From: an uncultured Collinsella sp.
Lineage (GTDB): Bacteria; Actinomycetota; Coriobacteriia; Coriobacteriales; Coriobacteriaceae
Assembly (NCBI GenBank): GCA_958437495.1
Contig: CAUBOH010000010.1
Coordinates: forward strand, 1 to 64,000
DNA: 64,000 bases
Direction of reading: 5' to 3'
Within the stretch, counting starts at the first letter, position 1. Each line of letters starts with the position of its first letter. A program made the position numbers and the translations under genes. Shown piece after piece: positions 7,769 through 17,420 of this stretch. The notes beneath the pieces were generated by a model that ran no database searches, had not been told where the DNA came from, and worked only from the letters and a program-made list of their open reading frames with translations.

Positions 7769-10531
7769 ATGGATGCTACGCTAGAGCAGTTCATCAGCTA
7801 TCTTGATAACACCGTTAGAGAGGCTTTGGGAAACGAAGATAAAATCCCTGAGGAGGCTGATGTTTCAAATGCCTTTTCTCAGCTCTATGATGCCCTTTCG
7901 TTTGCCTATCCCATTGCAAAGCAATGCAATAAGAACGAAATTGTGTCTAAGCTTGTTGAGAGGTATTGCAGTGAGCTAACGATTAAAAAGAAACTTGGGT
8001 TTGAATTTAAGGATGAGGACAGCCATCCTTGGTTGAGTGAGATAGAAAACTCAATTGACTGGTTTTACTGGAATCGCTATAAGCAGTATTTAGTGCGCGA
8101 TAAAAAATGGGCGCAGGCTGCGGTTAAATCAATTGATAGAGACGGCCGTAACATTCTCGACCTAATGGCTAATCCCTTAAAAGACGGATCATTCACGAGG
8201 CGCGGCCTCGTAGTTGCGTCTGTTCAATCTGGAAAAACGGCAAACTATATCGGATTGGTGTGCCGTGCCGCCGATGCCGGATATCGAATCATTATTGTCA
8301 TGGCTGGCGTGCATAATGTCTTACGAAATCAGACGCAAGCCCGCCTCGAAGATGGGTTTACCGGATTCAATATTGAGAACCGTAAGGTTGAGCCTGTTGG
8401 CGTTGGCAATAGAAATCAAGCGAGGCGCCCAATTGCTTGTACATCGAGGGAGGCTGATTTCAGCAAGAGCAGGGCTGATGCTCTGAAGGGTATTCAAACC
8501 GTACAGGCAAACGAGCCTTTTCTCTTTGTGGTCAAAAAGAATAGCAAATCTCTCCAGCAGGTCTATGAATGGCTGAAAAGCAACGGCAATCAAAATGAAC
8601 CCCTGCTGCTCATTGACGATGAGGCAGACAATGCATCGATTAACGGAAAATACAAGCTCGAAAAGCGAGAGAATGAACCGACCAAAATCAATGGGCAGAT
8701 AAGAAACCTGCTTAACCTATTCAATAAGGCCTGCTATGTTGGCTACACTGCTACGCCATTTGCTAATGTTTTGATCGATCCTAGCGTTGACAGCGATGAG
8801 TATGGTAAGGACCTTTTCCCGAGCAACTTTATTTACACGCTTGAGGAGTCCTCTGACTACTTCGGTGCCAAGAAGGTATTCGGAGATTATGACGAGCCTA
8901 CTCACAGGCACTTGCGTTTCATTGACGATGCGGACGATGTCCTTCCTGCAAAACATAAAAGTAGCTTTGAGCCCTTTATGCTGCCCCTTAGCCTAAAGGC
9001 GGCAATTCGTACTTTTGTATTGGCGACGACGATAAAGACGCTTCGTTTTGGCACAAATTTTCATTCAACGATGATGGTCAATGTATCTCCCTATAAGAAA
9101 CCGCAGAATTGCATGCGGAATCTAGTCGAGGATTACCTTATCGACCTGAATACGGCGGCGAAATCCTATGGGGCCTTAAGCCCGGAGGACGCGCTTGAGG
9201 CTTCTCCGCACCTAAGGGATTTGAAAGCTACTTGGGAGCTGGAATATGCAGACTGCGGTTTTGGCTGGAGCAAAATACAGCCACGTCTCTATGACCCGGA
9301 TTATCATGTTCTGAGCATCAATACAGACTCGGGAGATGCTCTGGACTATGAGAATAGGAACGAGCGAGTTATCGCGGTTGGCGGATATAGGCTTTCTCGT
9401 GGTTTAACCCTTGAAGGGTTAACGGTCTCCTACTATTCGCGAAACGCCAGAGCATATGATGCACTGATGCAGATGGCTCGTTGGTTTGGATATAGGCCTC
9501 AGTATGAGGATCTTTGTCGTGTATGGATGACCGACGAGGCAGCGGGCTGGTACAAATACGTTGCCGATTCGACGGAGAATCTGTTCGATCAACTAAGGAG
9601 CATGCGCCAAGTTAAGCGCACTCCAAAGAATTACGTTTTGAAAATACGCCAGAGCCCTGATGCCCTGACCGTTACCGCGAGAAATAAGATGGGTGCCGGG
9701 CAAAAGGAAAAGGCCCCAATCGATTTAAACGAGGGGTTCGTTGAAACGATTGCATTTGACAGGGACGCGGAGATAGTTGCCGATAACGAGGCTGCATGCA
9801 GGGATCTTCTTAGCACAATAAAGGGGTATGCGGACTTCAAAGACGGGGGCTCTTATAGATATCTTTATAAGGGGGTTCCGGTCAAGTTTGTTACCGCTTT
9901 TCTAGAAGCCTATGAAAATGAAGATGGCCTTTCGCCAAAGTCTCAAAAAGCTCCAATCCTAAGCTACATCAACGAACGGTTACTTGATGGCGAGCTGAAG
10001 GAATGGGACGTTCTCTTGGCACATGGTTCTCGATCAAATGGTCCAATCGATTTGCCTGTTGATGGAACGGTCAGCATGGAGCAAAGATATCCCGGTAGCG
10101 CTTCGAACAATGATGTCGTTGTTGTTGGAGAGAAGCATCGTTTATCCAGTCGTGGAGTTGAGGCTGCTGGCTTAAGTACGGAAGAAAGGAAAATGGCGGA
10201 AGAACAATATGCTGCAGACCATAGTGGCGACAAGGCGAAAAACTGTTCTGATCTCTATTATCGTCAAATGAGGAGGCGGCCATTGCTGGTTTTGCATCCG
10301 ATTTGCATGCGATTTGGAGAAACCAAAATTAAAGAAAAGAAGGAGGCAGGAAAAGAAGCTCCTTCTTGGTGGAAGAGCTGGGATGCCCAGGAATGCGTTT
10401 TCGGCTGGAGCATCAGTTTTCCGCACACCGATAAGCAAACGCGACCAGTCACTTACGTTTTTAATTCTGTGGCACTGGAGAACATGATGCCGGAACCCGA
10501 AGATAGCGATGATGATTATGAAGACGACTAG
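7769..10531 (+). CDS. Z1-domain superfamily-II helicase-like protein
   Basis: 920 residues. Helicase-type motifs in order: Walker A VQSGKTANY (about 152-160), Walker B LLLIDDEADNAS (279-290), motif III GYTATPFANV (325-334), and the Z1-specific C-terminal half with GYRLSRGLTLEGL and QMARWFGYRPQYEDLCRVWM. This arrangement identifies the Z1 family, which is found in putative endonuclease/helicase proteins of bacterial restriction-like operons. The start codon abuts the MORC stop, and the 3' end overlaps the next gene by 23 nt, so the proteins are probably made in step. Likely role: ATP-driven DNA translocation or remodelling for the associated nuclease. The C-terminus is very acidic (EPEDSDDDYEDD). 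Confidence 0.9.
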   Translation: MDATLEQFISYLDNTVREALGNEDKIPEEADVSNAFSQLYDALSFAYPIAKQCNKNEIVSKLVERYCSELTIKKKLGFEFKDEDSHPWLSEIENSIDWFYWNRYKQYLVRDKKWAQAAVKSIDRDGRNILDLMANPLKDGSFTRRGLVVASVQSGKTANYIGLVCRAADAGYRIIIVMAGVHNVLRNQTQARLEDGFTGFNIENRKVEPVGVGNRNQARRPIACTSREADFSKSRADALKGIQTVQANEPFLFVVKKNSKSLQQVYEWLKSNGNQNEPLLLIDDEADNASINGKYKLEKRENEPTKINGQIRNLLNLFNKACYVGYTATPFANVLIDPSVDSDEYGKDLFPSNFIYTLEESSDYFGAKKVFGDYDEPTHRHLRFIDDADDVLPAKHKSSFEPFMLPLSLKAAIRTFVLATTIKTLRFGTNFHSTMMVNVSPYKKPQNCMRNLVEDYLIDLNTAAKSYGALSPEDALEASPHLRDLKATWELEYADCGFGWSKIQPRLYDPDYHVLSINTDSGDALDYENRNERVIAVGGYRLSRGLTLEGLTVSYYSRNARAYDALMQMARWFGYRPQYEDLCRVWMTDEAAGWYKYVADSTENLFDQLRSMRQVKRTPKNYVLKIRQSPDALTVTARNKMGAGQKEKAPIDLNEGFVETIAFDRDAEIVADNEAACRDLLSTIKGYADFKDGGSYRYLYKGVPVKFVTAFLEAYENEDGLSPKSQKAPILSYINERLLDGELKEWDVLLAHGSRSNGPIDLPVDGTVSMEQRYPGSASNNDVVVVGEKHRLSSRGVEAAGLSTEERKMAEEQYAADHSGDKAKNCSDLYYRQMRRRPLLVLHPICMRFGETKIKEKKEAGKEAPSWWKSWDAQECVFGWSISFPHTDKQTRPVTYVFNSVALENMMPEPEDSDDDYEDD

Positions 10532-11495
10532 CGATAATCCGTGGGAAGAGCTGCCTAGATCACGTGGAAGGGGCGACTACAACACGAGAATGGTCGCACC
10601 CGATGTCAATCCAGATGCAAAAAGGATTTATTGGGCAAAGGGGCGCTCTAATCACCCAGCTTTTCTTGTCGAATATGACAGCAGCGAGACGGGGGCACCG
10701 GAGCCTCCCAAGTTTAAGAACATTTCTATTCGAGACATTGAATCGGAGCGCTCCATACTACTTGAGCTCCAAGACCAAGAAATGAAAGCCCAATTTCTCC
10801 GCTTATGTCTTGATATTGCCGGCTCGGTGCAGAAAGCCCCCACCGTTGCGATGAGGAAGATGACCTTCATGAGGCTCGAGAAATGGGCTTCGTTTCTCAG
10901 GCCCGGGCGTGGCCCCCTCACAGCCGAGCAACAAAAAGGGCTTATCGGCGAGCTGCTTTTTCTTAAACGGGTTTCCGCTGCCATTTACGAGCCGTCGAAT
11001 GCCTTGAGTGGCTGGACAGGGCCAGAACGCTCTAAGCGCGATTTCGGTTACGGGCAGATTTTCGTCGAGGTGAAAAGCAAACGAGGGTCATCGAATTCGG
11101 AAATTGGAATATCGTCAGAAGAGCAATTGAACACCAACGAAAGCGAAAGGCTCTTCTTATATGTCGTCGAGTTGAACAGCGCTACGGATGAAGATAAAGC
11201 GGCATTCAGCCTTACCGATGTCGTCAACGATGTTCAAATGCTCTTCGACAGCCCATTGGATTTGGCACGCTTTCAGGAGAAGCTGTCGGATGCCGGGTAT
11301 TTTCCGGAAGACGATTATTCCCACACCTTGTGGAGCGAGGGCGTAACTGAAGTATATGAAGTTAAGGATGGATTTCCGCGAATCGTTTCCAGTTCGTGTC
11401 CGCCCGGAGTTAAGGCTGTTACATATAAAATCGACCTTGGTTACTGCTCTGATTACGAAGTTGATCAGGGTGCAATTGCTCGGGCATTGAGGTGA
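10509..11495 (+). CDS. PD-(D/E)XK-motif nuclease (DUF4420-like)
   Basis: 328 residues from the first ATG, or 325 from the third (10518), which is equally plausible. The nuclease core is visible as GLIGELLFLKRV (helix with E148), then RDFGYGQIFVEVKSKRG, giving the catalytic triad D178, E187 and K189 in the order D-x8-E-V-K. Family members are annotated as PD-(D/E)XK motif proteins (DUF4420) and sit beside Z1 and MORC genes. It overlaps the Z1 gene by 23 nt and is followed 5 nt later by the AIPR gene. It is the most obvious candidate for the DNA-cutting subunit of the island. No separate specificity domain is apparent. Confidence 0.85.
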   Translation: MMIMKTTSDNPWEELPRSRGRGDYNTRMVAPDVNPDAKRIYWAKGRSNHPAFLVEYDSSETGAPEPPKFKNISIRDIESERSILLELQDQEMKAQFLRLCLDIAGSVQKAPTVAMRKMTFMRLEKWASFLRPGRGPLTAEQQKGLIGELLFLKRVSAAIYEPSNALSGWTGPERSKRDFGYGQIFVEVKSKRGSSNSEIGISSEEQLNTNESERLFLYVVELNSATDEDKAAFSLTDVVNDVQMLFDSPLDLARFQEKLSDAGYFPEDDYSHTLWSEGVTEVYEVKDGFPRIVSSSCPPGVKAVTYKIDLGYCSDYEVDQGAIARALR

Positions 11496-11500
11496 ATTAG

Positions 11501-13584
11501 ATGACAGATTCCACTTCGTTTCAGGAGGAACTGTTTCAAGAGGTCAAGAATAAGGCGGACTCGGAGGGAGTCTATAAGAACGATGCGTTCTTTGACCTCA
11601 TCACTGATTATCTTTGCGACGCGGGAGAATTCGATGAGGCTATCCCCGCCTTCTGTCAAAGAACTGGAATAAGGGTTGATGGCTACTGTGGCGATCCTTT
11701 TGAGTCAAGCAGAAAAGTCCTCGGCCTCATTGTCCTCGACTTCAACCAAGATACTGGCTTGCTGACATTAACGAATTCTGAAATGGAGGCAGATTTTCGG
11801 CGGCTTGAGAAATTCGTAACCAAAGCATTGGATTCTCAATTTAGGGAATCTCTTGAGCCGACGGATCCGGGGTTTGGGCTCGCCGATTTAATTCACGCTC
11901 GCTGGAATGAAATCGAGCGAGTCAATCTGTATCTTCTTTCAAACAAAAAACTTAGCCAAAGGGTTTCGGGTAAAGAGACGGGGAGTGTTCTGGGCAAAGA
12001 GGTTGTTTACAACGTCTGGGACCTTGAACGGATAGGTAATCTTATTGAATCGGGTCGCGAGCGGGAGAGGCTGCTCATCGACTTTAACGAATTGCCGACG
12101 GGTCCGATTCGGGCCCTTCTCGCAAGCTCTCCGAAAGACAAGAACAAGGTTTACCTTGCTGCGATACCGGGTGTCGATTTGGCGCGCATCTACGATCGTT
12201 GGGGAGCGCGACTTCTTGAGCAAAACGTCCGTGTATTTCTTCAGGCGAGAAGCAATGTCAACAAGGGTATAAAGCGTACTCTCGAGAATGAGCCTGAGCT
12301 TTTCTTCTCGTTCAATAACGGTATCACGGCGACCGCGGAGAGCGTTACAACGGAGAGCGGGGAAGACGGGCTTTTAATTGACCGTCTAGAAAACCTGCAG
12401 ATAGTTAACGGTGGCCAGACAACCGCATCGGTTTATGCCGCATATAAGGCTGGTAAAAGTTTGGACCGCGTGTTTGTCCAAATGAAGCTTAGTGTTGTCA
12501 GCCCAGAAGAGGCTCTCGAACTGGTGCCTAGGATCTCTGAATATGCAAACAGCCAGAATAAGGTTTCTTCAGCCGACTTCTTTGCAAACCACCCCTATCA
12601 CGTGAGAATCGAAGAGTTCTCGCAAAGGATACTTGCTCCCATGCGGGCAGATAGCTTCACGCAAACCAAATGGTTCTACGAGCGGGCAAGAGGCTCATAT
12701 CGAGATAAGCAAGCTTATCTTACGCCTGCGCAGAAGCGTAAATTTGTTGCTGAGTTTCCTAAACGCAGACTTTTACGAAAACGGATTTGGCAAAATATCT
12801 CATGGTCTGGACGAATAAGGCCTACTTGGTCAATCGCGGTGCCCAGAAGAACTTCTCTGAATTTGCTCGGCTAATTAAAGACTCCTGGGATAAGGATGAG
12901 AGTCAGTTCAATGAGACTTATTTCAAATATTTGATTGCCAAGAAAATCATATTCGATCGCACGGGCAAGATTGTGCAGTCGCGTGATTGGTGGGAAACCG
13001 GCAGCTATCGCTCGCAGCATGTAGTCCTTGCGGTGGGAGTGCTTTCAAATGCAGTTTTCGCTTTAGGAAAAGCCGTTAACTTTCTTGGCATTTGGAATCA
13101 ACAATCGTTGTCGCCAGCATTTGAGAGGGCGCTTGGACAAGCATCTGACGCTGCGCATGATGTATTGATGCATCCCGCGACGGGCTATCGAAACATTTCT
13201 GAATGGGCAAAACAACAGAAATGCTGGGAGGCTATCAAGTTAAAAAAGGTTGATTGGGACAAAGAGTGGCTTGGTGAGCTTATTGACCTCGATGAGGAGA
13301 AAGACATTCAGCGAGAGGGCTCACGTAACCAGAAAACGCTGAACGGGATTGAAGCTCAGACGGCGGTTTGCGAGATGGGAAGCGGATTTTGGCAAAATGT
13401 TCTTAACTGGTGCCTTGCAGAGGGCGAGGGAACTGAGAAGGAACGGGGTATTTTGCAGTATGCATGTGCCTTGCCAAACAAAGTACCCTCCGAGAGCCAG
13501 TCCGTTGTACTTATTAACATGATGAAGCGGCTGCGCAGAGTCGGCTGTCCTTACCGTCTTAAGAGCAGTCAGTATCGTCTGTAA
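11501..13584 (+). pseudogene. AIPR-family (abortive infection phage resistance) protein gene with one frameshift
   Basis: The reading frame from ATG 11501 carries the AIPR core: FSFNNGITATAES (about 269-281) and LENLQIVNGGQTTASVYAA (296-314). At about 12758-12766 the frame is lost. Frame 1 continues as nonsense (KRRLLRKRIWQNISW) to a stop at 12874. The next frame reads TQTFTKTDLAKYLMVW and runs on to 13584. Joining them as F-P-K-T-Q-T-F-T-K-T-D-L-A-K-Y-L gives a continuous AIPR protein of about 694 residues, and needs only one extra A in the AAA run after CCT. As sequenced, the product is truncated near residue 421. The gene's 3' end overlaps the convergent methyltransferase gene by 26 bp. 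AIPR proteins are linked to phage defence; their biochemical role is not clear to me. Confidence 0.82.
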
Positions 13585-15100
13585 GATTCTCGTAAAACCC
13601 GTGGGCTTCTTTTCCAAGTGCCTTTGCGACTACCGCCGCTATCTGCTGGGCAAGTAGCGGCGGCACCGCGTTGCCCACCTGAGTGTACTGAGATGTTCTG
13701 TTGCCTTCGAACAGATAGTCATCTGGGAAGGTTTGAAGTCTTGCGGCCTCTCTCACGGTAAGGCTCCTGCATTGCGACGGATCCGGATGGATGTAATAGT
13801 GTCCGTCCTTGGCGATATGCGAGGTGATGGTCGTAGAGGGTCTTCCCCATACTTGCACACGAAAACGGTCGTTGAATTTATAGTTACCAGTCGTTTTTGC
13901 TGCTTGAACGTTCTTATGATTGGGAAGCAATGACTCGGGGAATTCTTCAAGGCGTGCGGGCGTACCGTATTTTTCTGCATATGCCGCACAAAAGAGATAA
14001 CGGTCAAGATCGCTCGCCAAGTGAGAGCGAGACTCATGATTTGTGAGGACCTTGCTATTTCCGAGCCTTCCTCTATACCATTCTTCATATCGATTGTGGA
14101 CGGGATCAACTTTGTGCTTTGCGGTTAACTTTGGCGCGTAGCGTGAAATTACCCTATCAAGGATGTCTGTAAGATCGTTGCATTCGTCATTGTCTTTCAG
14201 CTCTTTTGCCGCTGAGTTTATGTACTCTGCCCAGTTCATATCGCGCCAGTTCTCGTTGCGTTCAGAGAATCCACTTCGCAGTTTAGGCAGTCCACGAAGG
14301 GCTGACCCAAGAGTGCAAACATGCTTTTTGGTTAGCGTGCTCGGTTCGATTCCGGTGTCATTTTTAATACCAAGGAGAATGACCCTGTGTCGCATCTGGG
14401 GGATTCCATACTGTTCGGCTTTGACCACGTAATCTTTTGGATTATGGGGGTCATCAGTGACGAGGGAATGGATGGTGTATCCCGCCTCTTCCATATCTTT
14501 GCATATGCGGTTAAAAACGCCATGGCCCTCGTGCTTTGCAGAAAGAAGTCCTTTGACGTTTTCCATAACGAAGACATCCGGCTTTAGCTCGTTGATAAAC
14601 GAGAGGTAGCAACGGTAGAGGGTGTGCTTCGGGTCCTCTTCGAATGTAATGTCATGCTTGCGCCGCGATCTGCCCACCAACGAATATGCTTGGCACGGAG
14701 GTCCGCCAATAAGGACCAGCGGACCCCTATCACGGTCTTCAAACCATCTTGTTACGCGTTTGGCGCCGAGTTTGACCAAGCGGTCGTCTCCATCGACGAG
14801 CTCGTCGCATAAAGCTTCTTCGCAAGCGGCCTGCCATTCTTTTGGGCGGTAGCGGATAAGTTGGTCGAAGGTCTCATTGTCATGCTTTTTCATGTATCTG
14901 AGATAAACTCTCGGCAATGTTCCGTCCGGTTCTGCAATTTTGCGCAGATATGAACGAAGCCTCAGGGTCTGATGAGCCTGCTTGTCACGTTCAATGGACA
15001 TGATTGTTTGGAACACGGGCTTGTTCTCAGCGTCTCGAAGTGATGAAAAGCCTTCCCCAAGGCCTCCCGGGCCCGCGAATAAGTCAATAACGGGAATCAC
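13559..15100 (-). CDS. DNA (cytosine-5-)-methyltransferase
   Basis: 513 residues with the ordered C5-methyltransferase motifs: I DLFAGPGGLGEGFSS (residues 6-20), IV GGPPCQAYSLVGRSRR with catalytic Cys136, VI VFVMENVKGLLSA, VIII QYGIPQMRHRVILLGI, IX REAARLQTFPDDYLFEG, X QVGNAVPPLLAQQIAA. The about 85 residues between motifs I-II and IV are longer than in minimal enzymes. It is convergent with the MORC-Z1-nuclease-AIPR run, sharing 26 bp at the 3' ends, and is transcribed on its own. Its methylation probably marks self DNA so that the island's nuclease spares it. The target sequence cannot be read from the gene. Confidence 0.93.
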   Translation of the reverse strand: MIPVIDLFAGPGGLGEGFSSLRDAENKPVFQTIMSIERDKQAHQTLRLRSYLRKIAEPDGTLPRVYLRYMKKHDNETFDQLIRYRPKEWQAACEEALCDELVDGDDRLVKLGAKRVTRWFEDRDRGPLVLIGGPPCQAYSLVGRSRRKHDITFEEDPKHTLYRCYLSFINELKPDVFVMENVKGLLSAKHEGHGVFNRICKDMEEAGYTIHSLVTDDPHNPKDYVVKAEQYGIPQMRHRVILLGIKNDTGIEPSTLTKKHVCTLGSALRGLPKLRSGFSERNENWRDMNWAEYINSAAKELKDNDECNDLTDILDRVISRYAPKLTAKHKVDPVHNRYEEWYRGRLGNSKVLTNHESRSHLASDLDRYLFCAAYAEKYGTPARLEEFPESLLPNHKNVQAAKTTGNYKFNDRFRVQVWGRPSTTITSHIAKDGHYYIHPDPSQCRSLTVREAARLQTFPDDYLFEGNRTSQYTQVGNAVPPLLAQQIAAVVAKALGKEAHGFYENLTDDTDCS

Positions 15101-15514
15101 TGCTAACCCTCTCCAAACAGAAACTTCTAGATATCCAGGCTACCAGGATGAAAGTCAAACGTCCAGGAGTGTCTCGCTATGTAAATAAACTTTCTATTTA
15201 TAGCATTTGCGGGAAACTCGATAAGTGCAGGCGGCGCGCCAGCATTTGAGTTTCTGCTCAAAGATGGCCCAGATCGCTTCCCGTCAAACGGGCATCTTAT
15301 GGGCATTCCAAAAATGCGGGAATGAAATTGTTCAACGCACTCTTGAACGATTCGCCCCATACCATTGTTCTGCGCCTTGACGCTGCTTTGGCTGAGCCCG
15401 ACTTATAATAGCTCTGATGTAATTCTGCAGGCTCTTGTCGCTATGTGAGAAAAACTTGCAAAATCCGCAAGTTCTTGTCATGCTGTGAGAAAAACTTGCA
15501 GATTGGGGCGAGCG
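15101..15514. promoter_or_regulatory. Divergent region between methyltransferase and DUF4143 genes
   Basis: No convincing gene. A TATAAT at 15404-15409 faces the ATPase gene; TTGACG at 15377-15382 is 21 bases upstream, longer than ideal. The distal part carries the 27-bp direct repeat described separately. Confidence 0.4.
15434..15500 (+). repeat. Two-copy direct repeat, 27 bp, 40-bp period, upstream of DUF4143 ATPase
   Basis: Copies at 15434-15460 and 15474-15500 share CTTGTC...TGTGAGAAAAACTTGCA with three differences. The spacer holds a GCAAGT that pairs with the ACTTGC of copy 1. Spacing and position just ahead of the ribosome site suggest protein binding or an RNA element. Confidence 0.6.
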
Positions 15515-16810
15515 ATGGACAACAGGATGGTTCCCAGAAATCGATATCTCGAGAAGTTGATCGCCTTTCGTGACTCGGATGTCATCAAGGTTGTAACGGG
15601 TATGCGCCGTTGTGGCAAATCGACGCTTCTGGACATGATGCGGAAACATCTGGAGGATAACGGCGTTCCATCCGAGTATCTTTTGACCTTTAAGATGGAG
15701 TCGTTTGAGCTGGAGGGCGTGCGTGATTGGCGAGAGCTTTACCGCCATGTCGACGGCCTAATGCCTGCGGGCAAGAGGTGCTATCTCTTCTTCGACGAGC
15801 TTCAGGAGGTTACCGGATGGGAGAAGGCGATTAACGCACTTCGTGTCGACCGGGACTGCGATATATACGTTACGGGTTCGAACGCTTTTCTCCTCTCGTC
15901 AGAGATTGCGACCATAATCTCGGGCAGGTATGTCGAGATTCGGATGCATCCGCTCGCTTTTTCGGAATATGTCAACTTTCTTGGTCCGACTGACGTCACG
16001 AATAGGCTTGCTGTTTTTGGCCGGGAGGATATTGTTGCACTCGACGATCTTCTTGACCGCTATCTGACGTTTGGAGGCCTGCCGTTTCTCGCCGCTTCAA
16101 AGCTGCCGGAGCAGGAAATGAAGGACTATATCTGGAGCACGTACCAAACAATCGTCGGGCGCGACATTTTGGCTCGCGAGGCGCGTCGGGGTAGACGGTC
16201 GGTGACGAGTAGGGGCGTGCTCGACCGTGTCACATCCTACTTAGCTGATAACATTTCAAACCCAACATCAATTAACAAGATTGTTGGCACACTGGCGGAG
16301 AGCGGAACAAAGTCCTCTCATGGTGTTGTAGACACTTGTGTATCCGCCCTTGAGGAGACCTATATCTTTTCGCATGCGCGCCGATTTGATATTAAGGGTC
16401 GGGACATTTTGAAGACCGGTGGCAAGTTCTACATTGAGGATCTGGGGCTTCGAGCTTTCTTGGATGGGTATCGCGGCAGCGACAGTGGGCGTGTTCTCGA
16501 AAATGCCGTTTACAATCGCCTTGTCTATGACGGATACCAAGTCTTCACGGGTCATCTTCGAGATGCTGAAATCGACTTCGTTGCAATCGGCGACGGCTCG
16601 GATCGTAAATTTATTCAGGTCACAGAGTCGATTGACGAGGAGGCGACGCGTAAGCGCGAGCTGCGTCCATTTGAGCTCAGGTCGCTCGAGAAGATTACCG
16701 GCGGTTACGAGAAGATCATCGTCGTTCGCCGAGGAAGCCATCCAACTGACATTGACGGCATCAAAATCGTTTCTGCAGTCGATTTCTTAATGGGTAGGCT
16801 CGGGGCTTAG
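15515..16810 (+). CDS. AAA ATPase with C-terminal DUF4143 nuclease-like domain
   Basis: 431 residues. Walker A GMRRCGKSTL (29-38), Walker B CYLFFDELQEV (about 88-98) and sensor YVTGSNAFLLSSE mark the AAA_14 ATPase. The C-terminal DUF4143 part (RVLENAVYNRLVYDGYQV, then DAEIDFVAIG and KFIQV) has the E...D-x-x-F order of the PD-(D/E)XK fold. The start is ATG 15515 behind GGGGCGAG; the open frame upstream to 15485 lies inside the direct repeat. Such ATPases are abundant, often in mobile or defence regions, with no settled function. It closes the accessory region; the sequence after it returns to core genes. Confidence 0.88.
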   Translation: MDNRMVPRNRYLEKLIAFRDSDVIKVVTGMRRCGKSTLLDMMRKHLEDNGVPSEYLLTFKMESFELEGVRDWRELYRHVDGLMPAGKRCYLFFDELQEVTGWEKAINALRVDRDCDIYVTGSNAFLLSSEIATIISGRYVEIRMHPLAFSEYVNFLGPTDVTNRLAVFGREDIVALDDLLDRYLTFGGLPFLAASKLPEQEMKDYIWSTYQTIVGRDILAREARRGRRSVTSRGVLDRVTSYLADNISNPTSINKIVGTLAESGTKSSHGVVDTCVSALEETYIFSHARRFDIKGRDILKTGGKFYIEDLGLRAFLDGYRGSDSGRVLENAVYNRLVYDGYQVFTGHLRDAEIDFVAIGDGSDRKFIQVTESIDEEATRKRELRPFELRSLEKITGGYEKIIVVRRGSHPTDIDGIKIVSAVDFLMGRLGA

Positions 16811-16908
16811 AGCGTTTGGAGCGCGTCTGTTTCCTATGCCTAACGACATTGCCGCAGCTCGTGACGCCGCCGGCTTCTTCCTCTCCGTCAAGCGGCACCA
16901 ACTCAGCT

Positions 16909-16986
16909 GATCCGTTGGGGACGGAGGAAAGCGGATCATTTTCGGCGTGCCGCAGGTGATACGAATCCTGCGGCGCGCTGTTTTTG
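16909..16986 (+). terminator. Tandem terminator hairpins after DUF4143 gene
   Basis: First hairpin GATCCG / CGGATC (16909-16914 with 16932-16937) followed by ATTTTCGG. Second hairpin GCGTGCCGCAGG / CCTGCGGCGCGC (16945-16956 with 16967-16978) followed by TGTTTTTG. The second is the stronger intrinsic terminator. Confidence 0.75.
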
Positions 16987-17095
16987 CGCGAGGGCTTTCA
17001 GCTGTGTCCGCGTGGCGTGGGAGACTTAATTTGCCGCCCTGCTCTGCCGCGGCAGCATGTACCCAAATAACGACCCTCTAAGGAGCTCGATAGTA

Positions 17096-17335
17096 ATGAG
17101 TGATAACACCAAGCATCTCGCAAAGAAGTGCGTCAAGGACGCGGGGCCGTGCCTCGTGCTGTGCCTTGCCGGTGCAGCGGTCGCGCTGCTGGCTGTTCTG
17201 GGGCCGTTCGACGTGTTCCGAAGTGCCGTCTCTCTACACATTTGCATGGCCCTTGCCGGCGCCATGATGACCGGCGGCGCGCTCGATCTGGTTTTTTGGG
17301 TGCTTGACCCGTTTGGATGGAAGAACGAGGGGTAA
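17096..17335 (+). CDS. Small two-helix membrane protein, unknown function
   Basis: 79 residues from ATG 17096, ten bases after TAAGGAG. Two hydrophobic segments are visible, GPCLVLCLAGAAVALLAVLG and LHICMALAGAMMTGGALDLV, with a short cytoplasmic-looking N-terminus (MSDNTKHLAKKCVKD) and the ending DPFGWKNEG. Not recognised. It stands alone between the tandem terminator and the metallophosphoesterase gene; the good ribosome site and hydrophobic pattern support it as a real gene. Confidence 0.7.
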   Translation: MSDNTKHLAKKCVKDAGPCLVLCLAGAAVALLAVLGPFDVFRSAVSLHICMALAGAMMTGGALDLVFWVLDPFGWKNEG

Positions 17336-17420
17336 GCCCTAAGGGATGGAAGGGCTGGAACGGTTGGCTTAGTGATCGTGCAGAATGCGGGCTAGCGACT
17401 TACAGGGAAGTGGTGATCCG

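Noticed and set aside
15127..15360. 77-codon frame just upstream of the methyltransferase gene
   Set aside because: No ribosome site, unusual residue mix and no recognisable domain; could be a remnant, but I cannot support it.
15434..15500. Short CRISPR array
   Set aside because: Only two repeat units, a 13-bp spacer and no cas genes.
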